Source: Saccharopolyspora rosea
Lineage (GTDB): Bacteria; Actinomycetota; Actinomycetes; Mycobacteriales; Pseudonocardiaceae
Assembly (NCBI RefSeq): GCF_025643595.1
Contig: NZ_CP102826.1
Span: 5,580,001 to 5,644,000 of the forward strand
Length of the DNA: 64,000 nucleotides
Direction of reading: 5' to 3'
In this document: piece by piece, positions 1-8,807 of the stretch
How positions within the stretch are numbered: the stretch's first letter is position 1
How the letters are laid out: each line of letters begins with the position of its first letter
Program-made: the position numbers and the translations under genes
Notes under the pieces: model-generated
What the model was told of the DNA's origin: nothing
The model's input: only the letters and a program-made list of their open reading frames with translations
Database searches by the model: none

Positions 1-1
1 G

Positions 2-586
2 ACGGGGTTCCGGGAGGCGGTCCTGGCGCGGATTCCCGAGGCGTCGGCCGTGGTGCTGACCGGCAGCCTGCCGCCGGGCGTTCCGGATGACAGCAAGGTT
101 CCCTTCATCCACCGCGCGACGGCGTCCGGGGTCCCGTGCATCGTGGACACCTCGGGACCGGCGCTGCGGCACGCCGTCAAGTCCCGTCCGGCTCTGGTGA
201 AGCCGAACGCGGAGGAGCTGCGCGAGCTCACCTCTCGGCCGGATCCGCTGCGGGCGGCCGTCGACCTCCGGGACGAGCACGGCGTCGACGTCGTCGTCTC
301 CCTCGGTGCCGAGGGCCTGGTCGCCGCCATCGGGCGCGGGGTGTGGCGCGCGAGACCCGGTGAGCCGGTGCGCGGCAACCCGACCGGGGCGGGAGACGCC
401 GTGGTGGCCGCGCTCGTGAGCGGTCACGTCGACGGGACTCCCTGGCCGCACCGCCTCGCCGAGGCGGTGGCGATCTCGGCCGCCGCCGTCGCGGCGCCGG
501 TGGCCGGCGAGTTCGACGCCGACGAATACCGGCGGCAACGCGACACCGTTCGAGTCCACCCACCGGAGGTCCTCGACGGAACCTGA
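2..586 (+). CDS. PfkB-family sugar kinase, 5'-truncated by the window edge
   Basis: Only the C-terminal 194 residues are present; the reading frame is open to the left edge, so the start lies outside. It phosphorylates a sugar or sugar phosphate with ATP in the cytoplasm. The visible motifs LTGSLPPG, KPNAEEL and NPTGAGDAVVAAL are those of the 1-phosphofructokinase/tagatose-6-phosphate kinase branch of PfkB; the Asp of GAGD is the catalytic base in this family. The gene ends 19 bp before a sugar porter, so the two probably form an uptake-and-phosphorylation unit. The substrate cannot be read from this fragment. Confidence 0.85.
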   Translation, partial: TGFREAVLARIPEASAVVLTGSLPPGVPDDSKVPFIHRATASGVPCIVDTSGPALRHAVKSRPALVKPNAEELRELTSRPDPLRAAVDLRDEHGVDVVVSLGAEGLVAAIGRGVWRARPGEPVRGNPTGAGDAVVAALVSGHVDGTPWPHRLAEAVAISAAAVAAPVAGEFDADEYRRQRDTVRVHPPEVLDGT

Positions 587-605
587 CCGCAACAAGGAGG
601 GCGTC

Positions 606-1991
606 ATGTCCGCAGCCCCGCCCACGCCGGGCGCCATCTCCAGCACGGGCCGCCGGATCGCGATCACGGCCGCCACCATCGGCGTCATCTACGGCTACGA
701 CATCGGCAACATCTCCGGTGCCCTGCTGTTCATCAGCGACGAGATGCGGCTGACGCCCGCTCTGCAGGGCAGCGTGACGACCGTCCTCGTCGCGGGCAAC
801 ATCGTCGGCGCGCTCGTCGCGGGGAAACTCGCCACGGCCGTCGGCCGCAGGACGACGATGCTGCTGGTGGCCGTCGGGTACGCGTTGTTCTCGGCCTGGT
901 CCGGAGTGGTGTCCGACGTGCTGTGGCTGGACGTCGCGCGGTTCTTCCTCGGCCTCAGCATCGGTCTGTCGCTGGTCGTCGCGCCGATCTTCCTCGCGGA
1001 GTCGGCGCCTGCGGCGATCCGCGGGGCGCTGGTCGTCGGATACCAGGTGGCCACCGTGACCGGCATCCTGCTCGCCTACCTCGTCGACTGGGCGTTGGCC
1101 GGATCCGGCAACTGGCGCCTGATGCTCGCGCTGTCGGCGGTGCCGTCGGTGCTGGTGATCTTCCTGCTGGTGCGGCTGCCGGACACCGCGCGCTGGTACG
1201 TCCTGAAAGGACAGCGCGAGCAGGCGCGGCGCACGCTGCGGCTGGTCGACCCCCAGGCCGATGCCGACCGCGAGATCTCCGCGATCCAGGCCGACATCGC
1301 GGCCGAGCGCGGTGGGCGGTTCGGCGAGATGTTCCGGCGGCCGTACTCCACCGCGACCGCGTTCGTGCTCGTGCTCGGGTTCCTCGTGCAGATCACCGGG
1401 ATCAACGCGATCACCTACTACAGTCCGATGATCTTCAAGGAGATGGGTTTCCGCGGCAACGCCACGGTGATCGGTCTCCCCGCACTCGTGCAGGCGGCGG
1501 CGTTGGTGGCGACCATCGGTTCGCTTTTCGTGGTGGACCGGGTGGGGCGGCGGCCGGTGCTGCTCGGCGGCATCAGCGCCATGATGCTCTCCGGTCTCGT
1601 CATGATCTCCGTGTTCGCCACCGGGTCGTTGGAAGGCGGCGGATCGCTGTGGGGGTTCGCCGCGATCCTCGTGTTCACCGCGGCGTTCAACTTCGGCTTC
1701 GGCTCGCTGGTGTGGGTGTACGCCTCGGAGAGCTTCCCGGCGCGGCTGCGCACCTTCGGTGCGTCACTGATGCTGACCGCCGACCTGGTCGCGAACCTCA
1801 TCGTGGCCCAGTTCTTCCTCCCGCTGCTCGACGGGCTCGGCGGCGTCACCACGTTCGCGCTCTTCCTCGTCCTCGCGGCCGTCTCCTGGGTGTTCGTTCA
1901 CCGCTATGCCCCGGAAACCAGCGGGCGGCCGTTGGAGAGCATCCGCACGTACTGGGAGAACGGGGCTCGGTGGCCCACCACGCCGCGGTGA
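606..1991 (+). CDS. MFS sugar porter
   Basis: A 461-residue, 12-helix permease of the sugar porter (SP) family, expected to bring a monosaccharide or polyol across the membrane, probably with protons. Family signatures are present: GRRTTMLL after helix 2, PDTARWYVLKG at the start of the central loop, QITGINAITYYSP in helix 7, VDRVGRRPVLL after helix 8 and PETSGRPLE after helix 12. A strong ribosome site (AAGGAGG, 594-600) precedes the ATG. It follows a PfkB kinase by 19 bp, which suggests co-transcription. A palindromic element begins just after the stop and probably ends the unit. Confidence 0.9.
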   Translation: MSAAPPTPGAISSTGRRIAITAATIGVIYGYDIGNISGALLFISDEMRLTPALQGSVTTVLVAGNIVGALVAGKLATAVGRRTTMLLVAVGYALFSAWSGVVSDVLWLDVARFFLGLSIGLSLVVAPIFLAESAPAAIRGALVVGYQVATVTGILLAYLVDWALAGSGNWRLMLALSAVPSVLVIFLLVRLPDTARWYVLKGQREQARRTLRLVDPQADADREISAIQADIAAERGGRFGEMFRRPYSTATAFVLVLGFLVQITGINAITYYSPMIFKEMGFRGNATVIGLPALVQAAALVATIGSLFVVDRVGRRPVLLGGISAMMLSGLVMISVFATGSLEGGGSLWGFAAILVFTAAFNFGFGSLVWVYASESFPARLRTFGASLMLTADLVANLIVAQFFLPLLDGLGGVTTFALFLVLAAVSWVFVHRYAPETSGRPLESIRTYWENGARWPTTPR

Positions 1992-1997
1992 GGGCTG

Positions 1998-2045
1998 GAG
2001 CAAGGGAACTTCTCTGTCACATGTGGCAGAAAAGTTCCCTTGCTC
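1998..2045. repeat. 48-bp palindromic element, copy 1
   Basis: Inverted arms start GAGCAAGGGAAC and end GTTCCCTTGCTC around a CACATGTG core. It lies 6 bp after the sugar porter stop. The left arm has a mismatch (TTCTCTG against CAGAAAAG). Candidate terminator or MITE. Confidence 0.85.
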
Positions 2046-2329
2046 CACCCTTCCGCGCCGCCCGCCGGAATCACCGAATCGGCGTCTTAAGGTTCGTTTA
2101 CCCCTCGTGTGAGAGCCGCTTAGCGAACTCGCGGACTCCTGACAACAACCTTTGTGAACTGCGAAAACACCTCCCGCAAAACCGATCGGCGCAGGACAGG
2201 ACACATCGTCGCTGCAATGGACCAGGCAACTCCAATGGGTGAATATCTGGAGTGCCCCGCACGAGGAGCGCGAGTCCCGCACGACACCTTGCACCCGGGA
2301 CCGCCCCAACCCCGAAAGAGGAGTCCGAC
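2046..2329. other. LPMO upstream region, less G+C-rich
   Basis: This gap holds no convincing gene. It is visibly less G+C-rich than its surroundings between about 2080 and 2240 and probably carries the LPMO promoter. I see no clear DasR-type palindrome and no confident -35/-10 pair. Confidence 0.4.
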
Positions 2330-3106
2330 GTGAACGTGCGCCGCAAGGCTGCATCCGCCACCGCTCTGGGTGCCCTCACCATCGCCGGTGCCGTGCTGGC
2401 GCCGCAGGCGGCCTTCGCCCACGGAGACATGGGATCCCCGGCAGGCCGCGCCTACACCTGCTACCTCGAAGGCGCCGAAACCCCGAAATCCGAAGGTTGC
2501 AAGGGAGTCGTCGCCGAGAACGGCGCCGCCTCGATCTACGACTGGATGAGCAACCGCATCGGCGACGCCAACGGTCGGCACAAGGAACTGATCCCGGACG
2601 GCAAGCTCTGCAGTGCCAACAACCCGACCAACTCGGGATTCGACCGACCGGCCACCGCCTGGCCGACCACCCAGCTGAACACCGGCGACCTGCCCCTGCA
2701 CTTCAAGGCCACCGCGAAGCACCAGGGCTACTTCGACGTCTACATCACCAAGGACGGCTGGGACCCGTCCAAGCCGCTGGCGTGGAACGATCTCGAAACC
2801 CAACCGATCGCTCACGTCGAAAACCCGCAGGAGACCGGCGACGGTTACGAGCTGCCCGCCAGGATCCCGGCGGGGAAGTCCGGGCAGCACGTGCTCTACA
2901 CGATCTGGCAGCGCACGGACAGCCCCGAGGCCTTCTACTCCTGCTCGGACGTGGTCTTCGGCCAGCAGGGCACGTCCCGGACCGCGCAGCTGCAAACCGG
3001 GAAGCCCGAGGCGGTCACGGTCACCTCCCACGACCACGACGCGCACCACGCCGACCAGCCCGCGGCCCCCGACTTCTGGGGCAAGGTCCTGAGCCTGTTC
3101 GGCTGA
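2330..3106 (+). CDS. secreted lytic polysaccharide monooxygenase, AA10 family
   Basis: A 258-residue copper enzyme that oxidatively cleaves crystalline chitin or cellulose outside the cell. The signal peptide is residues 1-30 (twin Arg then a hydrophobic core, ending AFA). His31 becomes the mature N-terminus (HGDMGSPAGRAY), the obligatory first half of the copper histidine brace. His131 (ATAKHQGYFDVY) is the second ligand, and Phe202 in AFYSCSDVVF is the usual axial aromatic. A His-rich tail (about residues 225-245) follows, with no carbohydrate-binding module. The GTG start is chosen for the AAAGAGGAG site at 2315-2323; an in-frame ATG at 2252 would bury the signal peptide. Chitin versus cellulose specificity is not decided. 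Confidence 0.93.
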   Translation: MNVRRKAASATALGALTIAGAVLAPQAAFAHGDMGSPAGRAYTCYLEGAETPKSEGCKGVVAENGAASIYDWMSNRIGDANGRHKELIPDGKLCSANNPTNSGFDRPATAWPTTQLNTGDLPLHFKATAKHQGYFDVYITKDGWDPSKPLAWNDLETQPIAHVENPQETGDGYELPARIPAGKSGQHVLYTIWQRTDSPEAFYSCSDVVFGQQGTSRTAQLQTGKPEAVTVTSHDHDAHHADQPAAPDFWGKVLSLFG

Positions 3107-3121
3107 CCGACCCAGTCCGGT

Positions 3122-3169
3122 GAGTAAGGGAACCTTTCTGCCACATGTGGCAGAAAGGTTCCCTTGCTC
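3122..3169. repeat. 48-bp palindromic element, copy 2
   Basis: Near-perfect copy: AAGGGAACCTTTCTG, CCACATGTGG centre, CAGAAAGGTTCCCTT. It lies between the convergent LPMO and symporter genes, 15 bp after one stop and 6 bp after the other, where a shared bidirectional terminator would be expected. Confidence 0.9.
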
Positions 3170-3175
3170 CACCCC

Positions 3176-4741
3176 TCATCGGGAGCCGATGCCGGTGAGG
3201 GAACGCACCTCCATCTCCGCGGCCCGCCCGGGATCCTCCTCGGCGTCGCCGAGGAACGTGCCGATGCAGCCGCACAGGAACGAGATCGGGATGGACACGA
3301 GTCCGGGGTTGCTGAGCGGGAACCAGGCGAAGTCGACGTGCGGCAGGATCGACTCCGGGGAACCGGACACCACGGGCGAGAAGATCACCAGCACCAGGCA
3401 CGAACCCAACCCGCCGTAGATGCCCCACAACGTTCCGGTGGTGTTGAAGCGCTTCCAGAACAGCGAGAACAACAGCGTGGACAGGTTCGCCGAGGCCGCG
3501 AACGCGAAGGCCAGCGCCACCAGGAACGCGATGTTCTGGCCGTTGACGAGGATTCCGCCGACTATCGAGGCGGCGCCGACGACGAGCGCGGTCACCCGCG
3601 CGACGCGCACCTCCGAGTCGGGGTCGACTTCGCCGTGCTTGACGACGTTGGCGTACAGGTCGTGCGCGAACGACGCCGCGGCCGTCAAGGTGAGTCCGGC
3701 GACGACGGCGAGAATCGTGGCGAACGCGATCGCGGCGACGATCCCGAGCAGCACGGTGCCGCCGACCCGGTACGCCAGCAGCGGGGCGGCGGAGTTCTCC
3801 CCGCCCGGTGCCGACCGGATCACGTCGGTGCCGTTGACCGCCCCCGCCCCGTAGCCGATGACGAGCGTGCACAGGTAGAAGACGGCCATCGTGCACGTCG
3901 CCCACACCACCGACCGGCGCGCCTGGCGCGCGTTCGGCACGGTGTAGAACCGCATCAGCACGTGCGGCAACCCGGCCACTCCGAGCACCAGCGCCAGCGA
4001 CAGCGAGACGAAATCCAGTTTGGTCAGCTCGTCCTTGCCGTACTGGGCACCGGGGGCGAAGATCCGCACCCCGAGCGGGTTCTTCTCGGCTGCGTGCTGC
4101 ATCAGCGAGGTCATGCTGAACCCGAACTTCCCCATCAGGAACAGCGTCATGAGCACGGCGCACAGCATCAACATGCTGGCCTTGATGATCTGGACCCACG
4201 TGGTGCCCTTCATCCCGCCGACGAGCACGTACACGACCATGACCAAGCCGACGACGGCGATGACCAGGGCCTGGCCGCCGGCGCTGTGCACGTCCAGCAG
4301 CAGGGCCACGAGCCCGCCAGCACCGGCCATCTGAGCGATCATGTAGACGAACGAGATGACCAGCGTGGACACCGCGGCCGCGGCGCGCACCGGGCGCTGC
4401 CGCATCCGGAAGCTCAGGACGTCGCCCATGGTGAACCGCCCGGTGTTGCGCAGGAGTTCGGCGACCAGCAGCAGGTTCACCAGCCAGGCGACGAGGAATC
4501 CGATCGAGTACAGGAACCCGTCGTAGCCGTGGATGGCGATGGCGCCGGCGATGCCGAGGAACGACGCCGCGGACAGGAAGTCGCCGGACAGCGCGATCCC
4601 GTTCTGCGCGCCGGAGAACCGGCCGCCCGCGGCGAAGTAGTCGGTGGCGGTGCCGATGCTGCTGACGCGGTACACGATGACCAGCGTGATCAGCACGAAC
4701 ACACCGAAGATGCTGATGTTGAGCACGGGGTTCGTGGCCAT
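3176..4741 (-). CDS. cation:monocarboxylate symporter, ActP-like (SSS family)
   Basis: A 521-residue sodium:solute symporter expected to import acetate or another short monocarboxylate. About 13 hydrophobic helices are visible. The N-terminal stretch TDYFAAGGRFSGAQNGIAL and the following DFLSAASFLGIAG are typical of ActP/YjcG proteins. The ATG overlaps the stop of the upstream DUF485 gene (ATGA), the classical YjcH-ActP arrangement, so the two are translationally coupled. Start chosen at that overlap; an upstream extension of the frame is an artefact. It may support growth on acetate released during polymer degradation. Confidence 0.88.
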   Translation of the reverse strand: MATNPVLNISIFGVFVLITLVIVYRVSSIGTATDYFAAGGRFSGAQNGIALSGDFLSAASFLGIAGAIAIHGYDGFLYSIGFLVAWLVNLLLVAELLRNTGRFTMGDVLSFRMRQRPVRAAAAVSTLVISFVYMIAQMAGAGGLVALLLDVHSAGGQALVIAVVGLVMVVYVLVGGMKGTTWVQIIKASMLMLCAVLMTLFLMGKFGFSMTSLMQHAAEKNPLGVRIFAPGAQYGKDELTKLDFVSLSLALVLGVAGLPHVLMRFYTVPNARQARRSVVWATCTMAVFYLCTLVIGYGAGAVNGTDVIRSAPGGENSAAPLLAYRVGGTVLLGIVAAIAFATILAVVAGLTLTAAASFAHDLYANVVKHGEVDPDSEVRVARVTALVVGAASIVGGILVNGQNIAFLVALAFAFAASANLSTLLFSLFWKRFNTTGTLWGIYGGLGSCLVLVIFSPVVSGSPESILPHVDFAWFPLSNPGLVSIPISFLCGCIGTFLGDAEEDPGRAAEMEVRSLTGIGSR

Positions 4742-5154
4742 CACTCGGATTCCTCCCCGGTCGCCTCGCGGTGCAGCTCGAACACGCGCGGGTCGATCTG
4801 CCGCGAGGCGAACCTCAGGTAAAGCGCGGTGATCAGGATCGTGGAGGCGAACTGGCCGACTCCCATGAGGAGTCCGACGTTGATCTCGCCGACCAGCCGG
4901 ATGCCCATGAACTCCGGCAGGTAGGCGGCCGCGATGACGTACCCGAGGTACCAGATGAGGAACACGGCGCTCATCGGGAACACGAAGCGGCGCAACCTGG
5001 CGCGCAGGTCGAGGAATTCGGCGCTCTCGGCGATGGCGGAGTAGTCGGGTTCGCAAGCTCGCGGGCGAGGCGCGGCCTCGTCGATCCCGCCGAAGCGATC
5101 GACGTGGGCACCGGCGGGCGGGTGTGCGGATCGGGGGCGGGTTGCGTTGCGCAT
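4741..5154 (-). CDS. DUF485 membrane protein, partner of the ActP-like symporter
   Basis: A 137-residue protein with two hydrophobic helices (about residues 60-80 and 95-117; FVFPMSAVFLIWYLGYVIAA in the first), matching the DUF485/YjcH family. The first 50 residues are polar and Arg/Pro-rich. It precedes and overlaps the symporter gene by 4 bp, as is standard for this family. Its role is unknown; an accessory or stabilising function for the transporter is inferred. The start is supported by GGAAGGA a few bases upstream. Confidence 0.85.
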   Translation of the reverse strand: MRNATRPRSAHPPAGAHVDRFGGIDEAAPRPRACEPDYSAIAESAEFLDLRARLRRFVFPMSAVFLIWYLGYVIAAAYLPEFMGIRLVGEINVGLLMGVGQFASTILITALYLRFASRQIDPRVFELHREATGEESE

Positions 5155-5931
5155 GCGTCCTTCCAGGGCGGGGAGGAGTTCCGATGCGGTCCTGGACCGG
5201 TTTCCGCGGTTCCGCGCCGCCACGGCGGCTGTCGGGGTGCGCATCCACGCATCGGCGACCACGCGTGGACAGTGACGGCGGCGCCAACCGGGCCGGAAGT
5301 TTAGCCACGCAGCGCCGCCGAACGGAGGGTCGCGACAACACAGCACACTTATTGATGAATTCTCCGGTCACGCAGTGTGGTCAACTGTCACGAATCAGGT
5401 CAGCGCGCGAAACGAACCCGAAAGTCGTGATCTTCCTTCCGATTTCCCGTTCTCACCTGGTGGCGGGGACGCCGAGGGCGGTCCACCCGGCACCGGGCGA
5501 CCATTCCCGCTGATCAACAGCGCACTCGGGACAATTCTTCCCCCATCGGGGGATAAAGGGGTTCGCGTACCGCCGGAAATCGGACACCGCCGGTGCACGG
5601 GGCGTTTCCGGAACGGGGCGCCGCAGGCGATCGGCGGCGTCGAGAACTGGTGTCAACGCTGGTCAGAAAACCACGAACGAGTTAGTCCCGTGATCGAAAC
5701 GCTGAGGTAGGGTTCTGCAACCGACGACCCCGAGCCGATCCGAACGGAAGGCGGCAGAACTCGGCATCGACGCGTTCGAATGCCCAGGCACCGGAGACCG
5801 TACCGGATCCGAGGACCTGGACGCACGCAGCGCCGCCGACAGGCGAAAAGCCCCCAGGAAACGCAACTCCGCCCACCGCACGAACGCGCTGTTGGTGACA
5901 TGGATTCGACCGCGCGGGAAAGGACTGCGTC
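5155..5931. other. long divergent intergenic region (DUF485 / conservon)
   Basis: 777 bp between divergent genes with no gene I would support; short frames here lack ribosome sites and actinobacterial codon bias. The stretch 5330-5420 is A+T-rich for this genome and is a likely site for the symporter promoter. A TAGGGT hexamer at 5708-5713 could be a -10 for the conservon, but no -35 sits at a good distance. Confidence 0.4.
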
Positions 5932-8790
5932 GTGAGCAGCGAACCCGACCACTCGCCCGCGACCGCGCTCCGGGCGTCCACGTGGTCTGCCACCCTTCGG
6001 CGAATCACCGAGCGGATCACGAACTGGCGCAACTGGAAACTGCCCGTCAAGCTCGGCGCCGTCGTGCTCGTCCCGGTGATCTTCGCACTCGCACTGGGAA
6101 CGCTGCAGATCCAGGGCCAGGTCGCCAAGTCCGACGAGTACGCCGAACTGGACCGCCTCGTCGGCGCCATGAGCGCGGTGCGCTCGTCCGTCGCCGACCT
6201 GCAGCAGGAGCGAAGCCTGACCGCCGAATTCCTCGCCAGGGGCCCGGTTCCGGAACCCGAGCTCCGCGATCGGTTCGCCGCCGCGGACCGGAACCTGGAC
6301 GCGACCCGCCGGCTGCTGGAGTCCGCGCCGAACACCGCCGCCGTGCGGTCCGCCCGCGAGGAGGCCGATCGGTGGCTCAGCGACCTCACGGCGCTGCGCA
6401 CGCAGGTGTTGAACGGGCGGATGGACGCCGGGGCCGCCACCAACACCTACACCGACATCATCGGTGCGCTGCTGTCCCTGGATCGCACGCTGACCACCCA
6501 GATGTCGTCGGCGGAGCTGGTGTCCACCGCGACGACCGCGCACGAGCTCGCCAAGATCGGCGAGGAGATGCAGCTGCAGCAGGCGTTGCTGGTCACCGGG
6601 CTCACCCGTGGCACGTTCACCTCCGACGACCTGGCGCGGCTGGCGGCCAGCGAGTCGCGGCGCGCCTCCGCCGTGATGGAGTTCCGCGCCGCCGCCACCC
6701 CCGGGCAACGCGCCGAATACGACCGCCTCTACCTCAACCCGCAGGTCCCGGCTCGGGAGTCGGCCGTGCAGCTGGCCATGGACGCGCACAGCAGCGGTCG
6801 GGACAAGACCAGCCTGCCGCTCGCGCCGTCGACGTGGAAGGACCAGTCGCGTGCGGCGCTGAGCGCGGTCGGGTCCCTCCAGTCGCGGTTGGACCACCAG
6901 CTCCACAGGACCGCGTTCGCGTTGCAGGACAGCGCGAGCAACCTGGCGGGTACCGAGTCCGTGGTGCTGCTGTCCGCGCTGCTGGTCGCCGGAGCGGTCG
7001 TCGTGGTGGTGGCGCGGCAACTGCTCGGCTCCCTCGACGTGCTCCGGCGCACCGCCCTGGACACCGCGGAGAACCAGCTCCCCCGGGCGGTCGCCGACAT
7101 CCGGGCCGGGCACCGGCCGCGGGACCCGGTCACCCGGGTCCCGGTGGACACCGCCGACGAGGTCGGGCAGGTCGCGCGAGCCTTCGACGCGGTGCACACG
7201 CAGGCCGTCGGTCTCGCCGCCGAACAGGCCGACCTGCGGCGCAGCTACCGCGACTCGTTCGTCAACGTGTCCCGGCGCAGCCAGGGCCTGCTGGAACGCC
7301 AGCTGCGGTTGTTCGAGCAGCTCGAACGTGACGAGGAGGACCCCGACCAGCTGGCCACGCTGTTCCAGCTCGACCACCTGGCGACCCGCATGCGGCGCAA
7401 CAACGAGAACCTCATGGTCCTGTCCGGGACCGACCTCGCACGCCGGTTCACCCAGCCCGCCTCGGCCGCTGACCTCGTCCGAGCCGCGATCTCGGAGATC
7501 GAGCACTACCCGCGGGTCGTCGTCCAGCCGCTGCCCGACGCCCACGTCGTCGGCTACGCCGCCGGAGACGTGGTGCGTCTGCTGGCCGAACTGCTCGACA
7601 ACGCGGCGAACTTCTCCGCTCCGCAGACGCAGGTCGTCGTGAGCGGGCACCGCCGGGGAGACGGAAGTCTCGTCCTCGACATCGTCGACCGCGGGATCGG
7701 CATGAACGACGACGAACTCGACGCGGTGAACCGGCAACTCGCCGAGGGAGGCGAGGTCGAACCGTCCACCTCCCGGCGCATGGGGCTCTTCGTCGTCGGA
7801 CGGCTCGCCACCCGGCACGGTATCGACGTCGAATTCCGCCGCGGCCCCGAAGCCACCGGCGTCAACGCGGCCGTGTACTTCGGGCCCGAACTGCTGCTGG
7901 AACCGGCCGCGACCCCGACCGTGCAGACCAACGGCGCGCACCACCACGACACGCTCGTCGACGAGTTCGACTGGGCAGCGGCCGAGCAGGACGCGGCGGC
8001 GCAGCAGCCGGTCCGCAACGGCTTCCACCTGCTGCATCCGTCGCCGAACGGCCACGCCGCTGCTGCGGACGGCCCGGGGCCGGCCTCGCACGCGACGCCT
8101 CCCCGGCGCACCAACGGTTCCGCCCCGAGCCCGCCGCCTGATGGTCTCGCGCCGGCGTGGTTCCAGACGATGTCGCAGGGGTGTTCGGATCAGGGGGTCC
8201 AGTGGCCGGGCCGGCCGGCTGAGGGTGAGAGCAAGGGAACCTTTCTGTCACATGTGGAAGAAAGGTTCCCTTGCTCCCAGCCCGACGACAAGGACTGGAC
8301 CTTCGCCAGCGACACCGACAAGCAGCGCGCCGAGGAGGTCGCTGCCGCGGAACCCAACGACTACACCACGGCCGGCCTGCCCGTGCGGATCCCGCGCGCG
8401 CATCTCGTGGCGGGAAGCATCAACACCGACGAAGAACCCAAACGGCCACGTGACCCGAACGTCGCACGCAGCCGGCTCTCAAGTTTCCAGGAAGGTCTGC
8501 GACGCGGTCGCCACCGTCGGCAAGCCGCACCCCAACCCCCGCAGGGAACGCCGACCAGTGAAGCGGACGGCGGTGCCTCGGACCTCGCTTCCACCGGGCT
8601 TCCTCGTCGAGTCCCCAGAACCGAGTCGGCACCCAGCTCGACCAGCGACTTCGTGACCGCCCCACCGCGCGACGCCGACCAGATGCGCGGGCGCCTGGCC
8701 AGCTTCCAACGCGGAGTCCGAGAGGGCAAGCACACCCTCCGCGAACCAGGCGCCCGGCACACGAACACCGGTGAGAACCCGAACCAGTGA
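5932..8790 (+). CDS. cvnA: conservon sensor histidine kinase-like protein CvnA
   Basis: A 952-residue membrane sensor at the head of a four-gene conservon. A short cytoplasmic lead precedes TM1 (about 40-60), an extracytoplasmic nitrate-sensor-like (NIT) region, TM2 (about 343-365), a HAMP-like linker and a GHKL ATPase domain with N-box LAELLDNAANFS (about 551) and G-box DRGIGMND. The disordered tail repeats a motif twice: GLPVRIPR with RLSSFQEGLRRG, then GLPRRVPR with RLASFQRGVREG. Residues 767-782 (SKGTFLSHVEERFPCS) are encoded by a complete 48-bp palindromic element inserted in frame between the ATPase domain and these motifs. GTG start preceded by GGGAAAGGA. Confidence 0.9.
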   Translation: MSSEPDHSPATALRASTWSATLRRITERITNWRNWKLPVKLGAVVLVPVIFALALGTLQIQGQVAKSDEYAELDRLVGAMSAVRSSVADLQQERSLTAEFLARGPVPEPELRDRFAAADRNLDATRRLLESAPNTAAVRSAREEADRWLSDLTALRTQVLNGRMDAGAATNTYTDIIGALLSLDRTLTTQMSSAELVSTATTAHELAKIGEEMQLQQALLVTGLTRGTFTSDDLARLAASESRRASAVMEFRAAATPGQRAEYDRLYLNPQVPARESAVQLAMDAHSSGRDKTSLPLAPSTWKDQSRAALSAVGSLQSRLDHQLHRTAFALQDSASNLAGTESVVLLSALLVAGAVVVVVARQLLGSLDVLRRTALDTAENQLPRAVADIRAGHRPRDPVTRVPVDTADEVGQVARAFDAVHTQAVGLAAEQADLRRSYRDSFVNVSRRSQGLLERQLRLFEQLERDEEDPDQLATLFQLDHLATRMRRNNENLMVLSGTDLARRFTQPASAADLVRAAISEIEHYPRVVVQPLPDAHVVGYAAGDVVRLLAELLDNAANFSAPQTQVVVSGHRRGDGSLVLDIVDRGIGMNDDELDAVNRQLAEGGEVEPSTSRRMGLFVVGRLATRHGIDVEFRRGPEATGVNAAVYFGPELLLEPAATPTVQTNGAHHHDTLVDEFDWAAAEQDAAAQQPVRNGFHLLHPSPNGHAAAADGPGPASHATPPRRTNGSAPSPPPDGLAPAWFQTMSQGCSDQGVQWPGRPAEGESKGTFLSHVEERFPCSQPDDKDWTFASDTDKQRAEEVAAAEPNDYTTAGLPVRIPRAHLVAGSINTDEEPKRPRDPNVARSRLSSFQEGLRRGRHRRQAAPQPPQGTPTSEADGGASDLASTGLPRRVPRTESAPSSTSDFVTAPPRDADQMRGRLASFQRGVREGKHTLREPGARHTNTGENPNQ
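8229..8276. repeat. 48-bp palindromic element, copy 3, inside cvnA
   Basis: Full-length copy (GAGCAAGGGAAC arm, CACATGTGG centre, GTTCCCTTGCTC arm) lying in frame within the coding sequence of cvnA. It adds 16 codons without a stop. It falls in a disordered linker, so the protein may tolerate it. This is the only copy in the window inside a gene. Confidence 0.9.
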
Positions 8791-8807
8791 GGAGGACAGG
8801 AAGCGGT

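Noticed and set aside
2014-2024. CACATGTG cores as binding sites of a global regulator
   Set aside because: The core is the hairpin loop centre, varies freely (CATATG, CACGAG, deleted) and usually lies after genes, so conservation is better explained by the palindrome. Not fully excluded.
3164-4822. 552-codon rightward open frame opposite the ActP-like symporter
   Set aside because: Antisense to a clear membrane protein; composition is Arg/His/Gln/Asp-rich, as expected from the complement of high-G+C codons.
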